Origin: Acidobacteriaceae bacterium
Lineage (GTDB): Bacteria; Acidobacteriota; Terriglobia; Terriglobales; Acidobacteriaceae
Direction: 5' to 3'
Assembly (NCBI GenBank): GCA_003151155.1
Contig: PLWX01000061.1
Location: 24,705-76,307, forward strand
Length of the DNA stretch: 51,603 nt
Under the pieces are notes generated by a model. The model saw only the letters and a list, made by a program, of their open reading frames with translations, was not told where the DNA came from and made no database searches. Of this stretch, positions 1 to 7,444 are shown one piece after another. The position numbers were made by a program, and so were the translations under genes. How positions within the stretch are numbered: position 1 is the first letter of the stretch; each line of letters begins with the position of its first letter.

Positions 1-1920
1 CACCGTGTGGGTGCTCGCGTTCAGGTAAAGATCGTTGGGGACGAAGCGGTCGGAGTTGCCGGTGAGTTCCTGCAACTCGATCACTGGATGCCGGCCTTCC
101 ATCAATTCGAATTCGCCGCTGTCGTCGAACTTCGGCCGACAATAATTTCTGCCTGCGGCGAGATGCGCGAGATTTGCGAGCACATCGACCTCCGCCAGGG
201 CGAGACCGGTCTGGCGCACGCGGCGGGCTTCAGCGGCGATGGCGGTGCGCAATTCAGCAAAGATACGGCGTTCGATCTCGACGATTTGTTCCTGCGCGTC
301 GAGTACCTTGGCTTCGTATTCCTTCAGTTCCGGAGTGGTGAAGCGCTCGGCGTTGACCAGGGTTTGCTTGCGCTCGTAGTCGGCTGGCGCCAGATGCCGG
401 TTGGCGTTGGAAATTTCAAGGTAGTAGCCGAAAACCGAATTGAATTTGATTTTGAGCGACGAGATGCCGGTACGCTTGCGCTCGCGTTCCTCAATCTGCG
501 CGATGTAGAGCTTGCCGTTGCGGCTCAGGTTGCGCAGCTCGTCGAGAGCGGCATCCAGGCTTTCGCGGATCGCACCGCCATCGTTCAGTGAGATGGGCGG
601 CTCGTCGATCAGGGTGGTGAAAATCTTCTCGCGCAGATCTGCCAGGTCATCGAGCAAGCTGTGCAGGGCCACAAAGCGCGGTGCGGTGAAGCGTGCCATC
701 GCTTCGCGAACTTTGGGCAGGCGGGCGAAACAGTGTGCGAGAGCAAGAAGGTCGCGGGGGTTGGCGGTTTCAAGCGTCACGCGGCTCAGCAGGCGCTCGA
801 TGTCGAGGATGCCATCCATGGCGCGACGCAGCTCTTCGCGGCCGAGGGTGTTCCCCACTTGAGATTCGATTGCATCGAGGCGAGCGTTTATTTCTGAGAC
901 GTCGATCGATGGCCGTAGCATCCAGGCACGCAACAAGCGCTTGCCCATCGGAGTCTTGGTAGCGTCGAGCGCGCGGCAGAGAGTCACTCCTTCGCCAGTA
1001 CTCGTAAAAAGCGGTTCGACAAGTTCGAGATTGCGGACGGTGATCGCGTCAAGCACCAGGCAGTTTTGGCGTTCGTAGAAGCCAATGCGATCCACATGGT
1101 GCAGGGATCCGCGCTGGGTTTGGCGGACGTAGTGCAGAATTGCACCGGCAGCCGACGCCGCGGACGGTTTGTTTGCCAGCCCGAAACCTTCCAGCGACAA
1201 AACGCCAAAATGATTCTCGACTAGAGGAATGGCATAGTCGGGTGCGAAGACCCAATCCTCGAGCGGCGTTTCTGCCCAGGTCGCGTTGTCGATGGTGGAG
1301 AGTTTGGGAATCGCTCCGTTCACCGGCGGCGTCGGCTGAAGTGCAGGCGTACTTGGCCGTGCCGTTTCGAACAGCGGCAAGGACGACGCGTAGAGCACCT
1401 CGCGCGGCCGCAAGGTCAGTAGCTCTTCCTGGATGCGACGGCGGGCGTCGATACCTTTGAATTCCGTCGCACGGAATTCACCGGTGGAAAGATCGAGAGC
1501 CGCAAAGCCGACGAAATCACCATGGCTGGCAACGGCGGCGAGGAAATTGTTTTCCTCCGAGCTCAGTTGCGAGTCGGCGGTGGTGCCGGGCGTCATCACC
1601 CGCGTGACTTCGCGCTTCACCAGCTTCTTAGCGACCTTCGGATCTTCCATCTGGTCGCAAACAGCGACCTTGAAGCCCCGACGGATCAGCTTGGAAATGT
1701 AGTTCTCCGCTGCGTGGTAGGGGACGCCGCACATTGGAATGGAGTTTCCCTTTTCCTTGTTGCGCGAAGTCAATGTGATTTGCAGCTCGCGCGCGGCGAT
1801 GACCGCGTCGTCAAAGAAGAGCTCGTAGAAATCACCCAGGCGAAAGAAAAGGAGCGCGTTGGGGTGGTCCCGCTTGACGTGGGCCCACTGCTTCATCAAC
1901 GGCGTGGTCGGATCATTCAT
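1..1920 (-). CDS. mutS: DNA mismatch repair protein MutS (C-terminus beyond window edge)
   Basis: Mismatch-recognition ATPase of the MutS-MutL repair system. The reading frame opens at ATG 1920 ([12 protein letters not shown]) and stays open to base 1, giving 640 codons without a stop. The N-terminal mismatch-binding domain is recognisable, with the [11 protein letters not shown] motif whose Phe and Glu read the mismatch near residue 30, followed by the connector domain ([11 protein letters not shown]), the lever/clamp core and the start of the ATPase domain. The visible part ends at FVPND..., just ahead of where the Walker A loop (GPNMxGKST in the family) should lie, so about 220 residues are missing because of the window edge, not because the gene is broken. 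It is divergent from the GalT-like gene, with a 166-bp gap holding both promoters. Family assignment is certain. Confidence 0.97.
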   Translation of the reverse strand, partial: MNDPTTPLMKQWAHVKRDHPNALLFFRLGDFYELFFDDAVIAARELQITLTSRNKEKGNSIPMCGVPYHAAENYISKLIRRGFKVAVCDQMEDPKVAKKLVKREVTRVMTPGTTADSQLSSEENNFLAAVASHGDFVGFAALDLSTGEFRATEFKGIDARRRIQEELLTLRPREVLYASSLPLFETARPSTPALQPTPPVNGAIPKLSTIDNATWAETPLEDWVFAPDYAIPLVENHFGVLSLEGFGLANKPSAASAAGAILHYVRQTQRGSLHHVDRIGFYERQNCLVLDAITVRNLELVEPLFTSTGEGVTLCRALDATKTPMGKRLLRAWMLRPSIDVSEINARLDAIESQVGNTLGREELRRAMDGILDIERLLSRVTLETANPRDLLALAHCFARLPKVREAMARFTAPRFVALHSLLDDLADLREKIFTTLIDEPPISLNDGGAIRESLDAALDELRNLSRNGKLYIAQIEERERKRTGISSLKIKFNSVFGYYLEISNANRHLAPADYERKQTLVNAERFTTPELKEYEAKVLDAQEQIVEIERRIFAELRTAIAAEARRVRQTGLALAEVDVLANLAHLAAGRNYCRPKFDDSGEFELMEGRHPVIELQELTGNSDRFVPNDLYLNASTHTV

Positions 1921-2086
1921 CGCGGTAGAGTTTGGTTGATTTTACGGTATCGGCGTCGAGGTGTCAGTCGGCGGCTGCTTCTTCAGGTGATTTCGCTGTG
2001 GAATTCCGGGCCGATTCCAGCGGGGACTGGGAGTCCGGCACTGGAGTACTTTGCCTGTACCGGGCGAATATGTTCTAGTAGTCAGC

Positions 2087-3079
2087 ATGGAATTGCGTAA
2101 GGACCCGATCACGCGTTCGTGGGTTATCACCGGAGACGAGCCGGAGAAGCCGTTTGACCACGATGCTTTTTGTCCGTTTTGTCCGGAATCGCCGAAGCAG
2201 GCGCAGCTGATTACTACGCTGTCATCCGTTAACGCCGGACCGTGGTCCGCGCGTGCCGTGGTGCATCCGACGCCGCTTTACCGGGTGGAGGGAGATCCCA
2301 CGCGTCGTGGGGAAGGGCTTTATGACGCGATGCGCACGATCGGGGCGCACGAAGTGCTGGTAGAGAATCCGCGGCATGACCGGCATCTATGGAATGCAGA
2401 CGAAGGCGAGATCGAGCAGTTTCTTTCGTTGTGTGCGCAGCGCATGCAGGATTTGAAAGGCGATCGCCGCTTCAAGTACATCAGCCTGTTCAAAAACCAC
2501 GGATCGAACGCCGGGCAGGAATTCGATCATCCGACTTCGCAGATCGTGGCGACCACATTTGTTCCGCGTCGCGTTCTTTACGAACTGCGAGCGGCGCGCG
2601 AATACTTTGCGCACAAAGAGCGTTGTGTGTTCTGCGACATCCTGCAACAGGAATTGCAGGCGGCGAAGCGCATCATTGAAGTGCGTGGCGACTTCGTTGC
2701 AGGCTGTCCGTATGCGCCGCGTGCGCCGTATGAGACCTGGATCACGCCCAAAACGCATGAAGCTTTCTTTGAGCGATTCGCGCTCGGACGCAACGCCCAC
2801 TTGCGGGAACTCGCAGCGTTAATCCGCCGCACGTTGATTCGCATCCGCAATGTGGCGGACGGTTTCCAGTTAGTGCTGCATAGCGCGCCCAACACGCTGC
2901 ATCATTCCGAGGTGCTGGGCTACTGGAAGACGATCGACGAGGACTATCACTGGCACATCGAGATCCTCCCGATCCTGCCGAACAAGCCGCAGTCCTACAC
3001 CTTCAAAGAAGTGTATTACTCACCTGTAAGCTCGGAGTCCGCGGCTGCGCGTTTGCGCGAAATGCCGGTCTATCCGTAG
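2087..3079 (+). CDS. GalT-like nucleotidyltransferase with altered active-site triad
   Basis: A 330-residue member of the galactose-1-phosphate uridylyltransferase branch of the HIT superfamily. ATG 2087 is chosen because the family begins with an (M)xELRKDPITxxWVI block; an upstream TTG at 2051 would add 12 unconserved residues. Visible are the metal-binding cysteine pairs C29/C32 (FCPFC) and C180/C183 (CVFC), the N-terminal HIT loop FDHPTSQIVA (148-150 = H-P-T) and the C-terminal YHWHIEILP (H288, H290). In canonical GalT the loop reads HPHGQ or HPHSQ and the second His is the nucleophile that becomes uridylylated. Here that position is Thr150. The fold assignment is strong, but Leloir-pathway activity is doubtful. 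No galK or galE is in the window. Alternatives are another sugar-1-phosphate or dinucleotide phosphorylase-like role. Confidence 0.85.
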   Translation: MELRKDPITRSWVITGDEPEKPFDHDAFCPFCPESPKQAQLITTLSSVNAGPWSARAVVHPTPLYRVEGDPTRRGEGLYDAMRTIGAHEVLVENPRHDRHLWNADEGEIEQFLSLCAQRMQDLKGDRRFKYISLFKNHGSNAGQEFDHPTSQIVATTFVPRRVLYELRAAREYFAHKERCVFCDILQQELQAAKRIIEVRGDFVAGCPYAPRAPYETWITPKTHEAFFERFALGRNAHLRELAALIRRTLIRIRNVADGFQLVLHSAPNTLHHSEVLGYWKTIDEDYHWHIEILPILPNKPQSYTFKEVYYSPVSSESAAARLREMPVYP

Positions 3080-3102
3080 CGTGGCGGATCGGGAAGAAAT
3101 AT

Positions 3103-3348
3103 CTATGCTGCTTTGGCAGTGACCGCTTCCGCGGGAGCTGCCTCGGGCAGGGTTGCGATGAGATCCCGTCGGCCCAGGATCTTCATCAGCTTCCAGTCGT
3201 AATCGAACTCTCCGCCGCAATCGAGGCAAACCACATAGGTACCTGTAGGGGCCGCGGTCTTGGCACGCTGAGCATGTTTAATCGTGATGGGGAATGTGAT
3301 CCGCTTGTGCGAACAACCGAACAAGCTATCAATCAGATTAGAAATCAT
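3103..3348 (-). CDS. Small zinc-ribbon-like hypothetical protein
   Basis: An 81-residue protein starting MISNLIDSLFGCSHKR. ATG 3348 is preferred over a longer frame opening near 3408 because AAGGAG lies 5 nt upstream of it. Two Cys/His clusters (GCSHKR at residues 11-15 and VCLDCGGEF around residue 40) resemble a short treble-clef or zinc-ribbon, in which a CxxC pair and a CxH pair would hold one metal. The C-terminus is Ala-rich and probably disordered. It lies downstream of the ECF sigma/anti-sigma pair on the same strand but is separated from it by a terminator hairpin, so it is probably a separate transcript. I do not recognise a function. The shape recalls small conserved acidobacterial proteins of unknown role. 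Confidence 0.7.
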   Translation of the reverse strand: MISNLIDSLFGCSHKRITFPITIKHAQRAKTAAPTGTYVVCLDCGGEFDYDWKLMKILGRRDLIATLPEAAPAEAVTAKAA

Positions 3349-3440
3349 CGCAACTCCTTTTGGCGTGGACGAGGGTCCAAACTGCCTTCCAGCCGCGACC
3401 GTATTCATTAGTTTAGATTCAGCTCACCCCAAAAAGGTTC

Positions 3441-3467
3441 GACCCACGATAGCGACTATCGTGGGTC
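3441..3467 (-). terminator. Rho-independent terminator of the sigma/anti-sigma operon
   Basis: A perfect 12-bp stem (gacccacgatag / ctatcgtgggtc) with a 3-nt loop. Read on the minus strand it is followed after 5 nt by TTTTT. It sits 24 nt past the stop of the anti-sigma gene and upstream of the small zinc-ribbon gene, as expected for the end of the 4414-3492 transcript. Confidence 0.8.
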
Positions 3468-3491
3468 ATCCTTCAGAGCGGGAGTGTAAAT

Positions 3492-3788
3492 TTAACTCTC
3501 TTCAGTTGCCTTGGTTGGGGGCGCTGAGTGCTGCGCATCGTCGTTCATACAATCTTTACTTGTCTGGCACTTGGAAACGATGGCGCTGCGGAGCTTGGTG
3601 CGCAGATCGTCCGGCAGTTCATAAAGATGCGAGTCGCGATAAATCTCGATGGTCATCTTCGTGGTGTTACAGACGACGTAACAATTGTGGCACCAATGAA
3701 GATGCTCCTCTAACTCCGCTTTTGTCGGAGCATCAATGCGGTCGTCCAGGTAATCGGTAAGCTCTTTCAAGAATTCAGAGCACTTCAC
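3492..3788 (-). CDS. Zinc-binding (ZAS-type) soluble anti-sigma factor
   Basis: A 98-residue protein that most likely sequesters the adjacent ECF sigma factor. It carries the ZAS/zf-HC2 signature: C3 near the N-terminus, then H29-x3-C33-x2-C36 in HLHWCHNC, with further cysteines at 40, 74 and 80. The helix preceding the motif (LKELTDYLDDRID...) matches the usual ZAS start. There is no transmembrane segment, so it is a cytoplasmic anti-sigma rather than a membrane-bound one. The extra cysteines make thiol or zinc-based redox release of the sigma factor plausible (RsrA is the known precedent), but that is inference. Its ATG overlaps the sigma-factor stop by 4 nt (ATGA), so the two are translationally coupled. 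Confidence 0.88.
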   Translation of the reverse strand: MKCSEFLKELTDYLDDRIDAPTKAELEEHLHWCHNCYVVCNTTKMTIEIYRDSHLYELPDDLRTKLRSAIVSKCQTSKDCMNDDAQHSAPPTKATEES

Positions 3789-4414
3789 TGGTTTCCATCT
3801 CCACCACGCTGCTTTTTGAAATATTTCGTCAAACGATCTCGCAACTGCAACCGCGCCCGCAACAATCTCGACTTCACCGCCGGAATGCTCAGGTTCAGAG
3901 CATCCGCCGTTTCTTCAGTCGAAAGTCCTTCGACGTCTCGCAGCACAAACACCGTCCGGAAGCTCGGCGGAAGTCCCTGAATGGTCTTCTGCAGAATCTC
4001 CCGCAACTCCGACTGGTTATAAAGCTGCTCCGGGTTTGGAGACCAATCCGCAACTTCCCGCGGGATCGTATCCTCACCGGTATTGATGTCTTCATCAAGC
4101 GAGACCATCCGTTCCGGACGGCGTCGCCGCAGCCGCATCAGGGCTTCGTTGACCGCGATGCGAACCAGCCACGTATAAAACTTGGACTGCCCCTGGAACT
4201 GTCCCAGGTTCATGAACGCTTTCAGAAAGGCGTCTTGCACCACGTCTTCCGCATCTTCGCGGTTCTGCGTGATGTGATTTGCGATTCGAAAGACGTTCCG
4301 GTCGTACTTCCGGACCAGTTTTTCGAAGGACGCAACATCACCGCCCCTGGCGGCGTTCACCAACATTAGCTCTTCGCTAATGGGCTCATCTACTTTGGGT
4401 TGGATGGTCTCCAT
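3785..4414 (-). CDS. ECF-family RNA polymerase sigma factor
   Basis: A 209-residue sigma70-family extracytoplasmic-function factor. Region 2 spans about residues 25-95, with DAEDVVQDAFLKAFMNL as the region 2.2 core contact with RNA polymerase and FYTWLVRIAVNEALMRLRRR as region 2.4. Region 4 spans about 140-200 and contains the helix-turn-helix LSTEETADALNLSIPAVKSRLLRARLQL. An acidic linker joins them. A GTGAGGGA ribosome-binding sequence abuts the ATG. It heads a two-gene operon with the ZAS anti-sigma. No sensor gene is adjacent, and the regulon cannot be read from the window. The family call is certain; the ECF subgroup is not assigned. Confidence 0.96.
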   Translation of the reverse strand: METIQPKVDEPISEELMLVNAARGGDVASFEKLVRKYDRNVFRIANHITQNREDAEDVVQDAFLKAFMNLGQFQGQSKFYTWLVRIAVNEALMRLRRRRPERMVSLDEDINTGEDTIPREVADWSPNPEQLYNQSELREILQKTIQGLPPSFRTVFVLRDVEGLSTEETADALNLSIPAVKSRLLRARLQLRDRLTKYFKKQRGGDGNQ

Positions 4415-4771
4415 TCCCTCACCGATTCAAACTTTTGTAACACGAAACGGGTATTTCCCGTGATGGTTGTGTGGGTGCGATGCCAGTGTGTTCCCGCGAC
4501 AAAACGAAACGACGAGTATGACCTTTTCGACACGAGTTTGGCAAATGGCTGAACCGCCTTAGGGGCACCGGGGCTATGCCAGAATTACAACAAAGTGGCA
4601 CTTCCATCTTACGTTTCAGAAATGGGAATTGTTCCCGTGCCACGTTGTCTCATGCGTTGCAACTGCTGGTAGGGTAAGGAATTCAACTCAGTTCTCATCG
4701 TTATTTTACCTGTCTTGGGGGTGTACGGATGGTCAATGCTGTATCGTAGCCGGTTAGTTACCTCCGATAGG
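4415..4771. other. Gene-free stretch between divergent ECF sigma gene and coiled-coil gene
   Basis: About 360 bp without a credible coding frame; the short frames here lack ribosome-binding sites and recognisable composition. It must hold the promoter of the minus-strand sigma gene. It contains small inverted repeats: gggaa-ttg-ttccc near 4622-4634, and a wider tggcac...gtgcca pair flanking it. No RNA family was recognised. Confidence 0.6.
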
Positions 4772-4799
4772 TTGACATGAGGGGTAGGCCCCATATAAT
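4772..4799 (+). promoter_or_regulatory. Full-consensus sigma70 promoter TTGACA-N16-TATAAT
   Basis: TTGACA at 4772-4777 and TATAAT at 4794-4799 both match the housekeeping consensus exactly, separated by 16 bp. The spacer contains a small palindrome (gggg-tagg-cccc), which could be an operator or chance. The predicted start site near 4806 gives a leader of about 65 nt to the GTG of the coiled-coil gene. Confidence 0.8.
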
Positions 4800-4871
4800 C
4801 GCGCAAAGCACAAACCCTGTGGCACGGCCAAGTTGCGCCAAATTCGAGACCCGGGAAACGGAACTGCCCAA

Positions 4872-7349
4872 GTGACCAGTATCGACAAAATACGCGAATC
4901 CATCGACGAAGTAGTGGCCCAAGTGATGCGCAGCCACGCTGACCAATTACGCAACGAAGTCAGCGAGCGGATTCGTGTTCATCTCGAGGACGATGCCAAG
5001 CACTTGACCGGCGTGGAACAGCAATTGCGCGAGCGATCCGAGCAGGCACAAGCGCTCGAACAGCAACTCACGCAGACTCGTGGCGAAATCTCCGACAAGC
5101 AAAAGCAAATCGAGTCCGTTGAGCAGAAACTGCACGATGCCGAGACGGAAGGCGGGCAGCTGCGCGGGCGTGTGACCGAAATCGAGAACACGCTCAAGGA
5201 AGAAAGCGAGCGCCTCAGCAAGCAGAGCAAGGAACTGGAACAACTCCTGGAGATGAGCCAGGACGAAGTCAAACAACTGCAGAAACGCGAAGCAGAACAG
5301 AAATTACGCTTGCAGGAACTGGAAGCCGAAGTCGGAAAGCTTCGCAGTGAGATGCAGGATGCAGTTGCTAAGAAAGAAGAACAACACAAGCGAGCGCTCG
5401 AAGCGAAAGACAGCGAACTCGCCGAGAAAACCTCCGATTACGAGAAACGGCTGGAGACCAGCGGGAAGTCGAAAGCTGAGGAAATCGACGCTCTGCTGGC
5501 GACTCATCAGCAGGCTCTGCAGGCGAAAGAGCAGGATCTACGGGCGCAGATTGCCGAGATCGAACAGCGACTTGAAAAGGCGCAGGCAGAAGCGCACGAG
5601 CAAGTGCAAGGCAAAGAGCGCGAACTTCTCGAGCAGGTGCATCTCCTGGAGGAGTTGCTGGTCCAGGGACAACATGCACGCGAACAGCAACTGGAAGCCA
5701 AGGATCGCGATCTACAGGAAACGCTGAACGCGCAGAAGACCGAATACGAAACCAAGATCGCGGAGATCCAGGCGCAACTCGCGGATCGCGAGAAACTGGT
5801 ACACGCGCAAGGCGGGGAACTTCAGGATCGCATCGTAGGTCTCGAGAAAGACCTAGCAGGCGCACGCAGCGAATTGCAGGACACGCAAGCGGCATTCGAA
5901 AAGGCGCAGCAGCAGCTGGATGAAGTAAGTGCGAACGTTCGCAAGCAGGAAGAGCAATTCAGCGCACAGTTGAAGGAGCGCCAGGACGCGGAGCAGGCTC
6001 TGAAAAACGAGCTGGAAGTGAAACATGGTGCCGCGAGCGCGCAGAAAACTGAGCTTGAAGGGATGCAGGGTCTATGGGAGCAGCGTGAGAAAGAACTCAC
6101 GATGCAGCTCGGGGACTTTGAAAAGAAGCTCGCGGATTTCGCCGTAGCTGAAAAAGCCTGGGGAGAGAGGGAACAGGAACTTCTCGGCCATCGCGACAAG
6201 GTGTTGAGCAGTTCTGCGGAAGCCTCGAGTGCCAGTCAGCAGGCTCTAACCAACGCTCTCGAAGAACAGGCGCGGTTGCAAACGCAGCTGGATGCCATGC
6301 TTGACGAACTGGCAAAAGTTCGCGAGGAACTGCAACAAACGCAGGAAGCACATCACACGCGAGAGTTTCAGCTGTCCGAAGAGCTGGCAAGTCTGCGCAG
6401 TGAACTCACATCGCAGAGCGACAGCCCGGCGAAGGTGGCTGTGGCCGACGCTCACGCAGTTGCGGAGAACGCTTCCGCGGTTGATCACAGTGGGGCGATT
6501 CAGGCGGCGACGGAAAAAATCCAGGCAGCACGATCGCAAAGCGAAATTCTTAAGGCGCTTCTTGAAGGCGCTGCGCAGTTTGCCGGACGCTCCGGCATTC
6601 TCGTTGTTCACGGACGAACGGCCACCGGTTGGGCCGGTCGTGGCTTCGGTTCCGACGCGGAGTTCCGCCGCTTGAGCGTGGAATGCGCGAGCGGGCTTGC
6701 TGCCCGCGTGGTGCAGGGCCGCAGATATGTGCGCGGCCAGGCAAAAGATTTCGATGCGAAGCTGCTACAGAGCTTCGGTGCGCCGGAAGACGGGCACGCC
6801 CATGTCTTCCCGCTGGTGGTTCGCGATCGCGTAGCCGCGTTCTTCTACGCGGATTGCGGCAGCCACGTAACTCACGACGTCGCCAGTGACTCAATCGATA
6901 GCGTAGTGCGTGCCGCCGGAGCGTGGCTTGACGATCTCGCCGGCGCCAAGGGCACGCCTAAATCCGACATTCTGCCTTCACCTTCCGCGTCTCTGGCTCA
7001 GGCGATGGCCGGGCCGAAGCCGATGGCTGCCATGGCAGCCGCCGCAAGTGCGTCCACGACGGCAGTGGCTCCAGCCGGCGAAAATACGGATGCTGCTCGC
7101 CTGCGCGCGCGGCGCTTCGCGAAACTGCTGGTCGATGAGATCAAGCTCTACAATAAGGACGCCGTCGAACAGGGCCGCCGCAACTCCGATCTTTACGATC
7201 GTCTGCGCGAGTCTATCGATAAGAGCCGCGCCAGCTACGACAAGCGCTGGGGCAAGACCATCAGCGACGTGGATTATTTCCGGGAGGAACTAGTTCGTAA
7301 CCTCGCGGAAAACGATGTCGCGATTCTCGGCAGCAACTTTCCGCGCTAA
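4872..7349 (+). CDS. Long coiled-coil protein with GAF-like and C-terminal helical domain
   Basis: An 825-residue cytoplasmic protein with no signal peptide or membrane segment. GTG 4872 (MTSIDKIRESID) is chosen over an upstream in-frame TTG at 4833, which lacks any Shine-Dalgarno sequence; GGAAC lies about 8 nt before the GTG. Residues of about 30-500 are an almost uninterrupted Glu/Gln/Lys/Leu heptad coiled coil. Residues of about 555-665 look like a degenerate GAF-type sensory fold (ILVVHGRTATGWAGRGF ... HVFPLVVRDRVAAFFYADCG). A Pro/Ala-rich linker follows, then a conserved-looking basic helical tail from about residue 737 (ARLRARRFAKLLVDEIKLYN). The architecture suggests a scaffold or filament that responds to a ligand or to polarity cues, but I cannot assign a function. 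A full-consensus promoter immediately upstream implies strong constitutive expression. Confidence 0.8.
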   Translation: MTSIDKIRESIDEVVAQVMRSHADQLRNEVSERIRVHLEDDAKHLTGVEQQLRERSEQAQALEQQLTQTRGEISDKQKQIESVEQKLHDAETEGGQLRGRVTEIENTLKEESERLSKQSKELEQLLEMSQDEVKQLQKREAEQKLRLQELEAEVGKLRSEMQDAVAKKEEQHKRALEAKDSELAEKTSDYEKRLETSGKSKAEEIDALLATHQQALQAKEQDLRAQIAEIEQRLEKAQAEAHEQVQGKERELLEQVHLLEELLVQGQHAREQQLEAKDRDLQETLNAQKTEYETKIAEIQAQLADREKLVHAQGGELQDRIVGLEKDLAGARSELQDTQAAFEKAQQQLDEVSANVRKQEEQFSAQLKERQDAEQALKNELEVKHGAASAQKTELEGMQGLWEQREKELTMQLGDFEKKLADFAVAEKAWGEREQELLGHRDKVLSSSAEASSASQQALTNALEEQARLQTQLDAMLDELAKVREELQQTQEAHHTREFQLSEELASLRSELTSQSDSPAKVAVADAHAVAENASAVDHSGAIQAATEKIQAARSQSEILKALLEGAAQFAGRSGILVVHGRTATGWAGRGFGSDAEFRRLSVECASGLAARVVQGRRYVRGQAKDFDAKLLQSFGAPEDGHAHVFPLVVRDRVAAFFYADCGSHVTHDVASDSIDSVVRAAGAWLDDLAGAKGTPKSDILPSPSASLAQAMAGPKPMAAMAAAASASTTAVAPAGENTDAARLRARRFAKLLVDEIKLYNKDAVEQGRRNSDLYDRLRESIDKSRASYDKRWGKTISDVDYFREELVRNLAENDVAILGSNFPR

Positions 7350-7360
7350 ACTGTCTTCAA

Positions 7361-7388
7361 GGTCCGAAAATAATGCGTTTTCGGGACC
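7361..7388 (+). terminator. Hairpin after the coiled-coil gene, possible weak terminator
   Basis: ggtccgaaaa and ttttcgggacc form a 10-bp stem with a single bulged G around a 7-nt loop, starting 11 nt after the stop codon. There is no U-run downstream, so it may be a 3'-end stabiliser or partial attenuator before the transglycosylase gene rather than a true intrinsic terminator. Confidence 0.4.
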
Positions 7389-7444
7389 GATTGCTCCCAT
7401 CATCACGCTTCACCCGTCTCTGTGTAGAGCACAGTTTTTGAAGG

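Noticed and set aside
1-1920. mutS as a pseudogene because its ATPase motifs are missing
   Set aside because: The frame is intact up to the first base of the window; the missing part is simply beyond the edge.
3431-3450. ggttcgaccc, which looks like a tRNA T-loop
   Set aside because: No T-stem, anticodon arm or acceptor stem can be built around it. It is part of the terminator hairpin of the sigma/anti-sigma operon.
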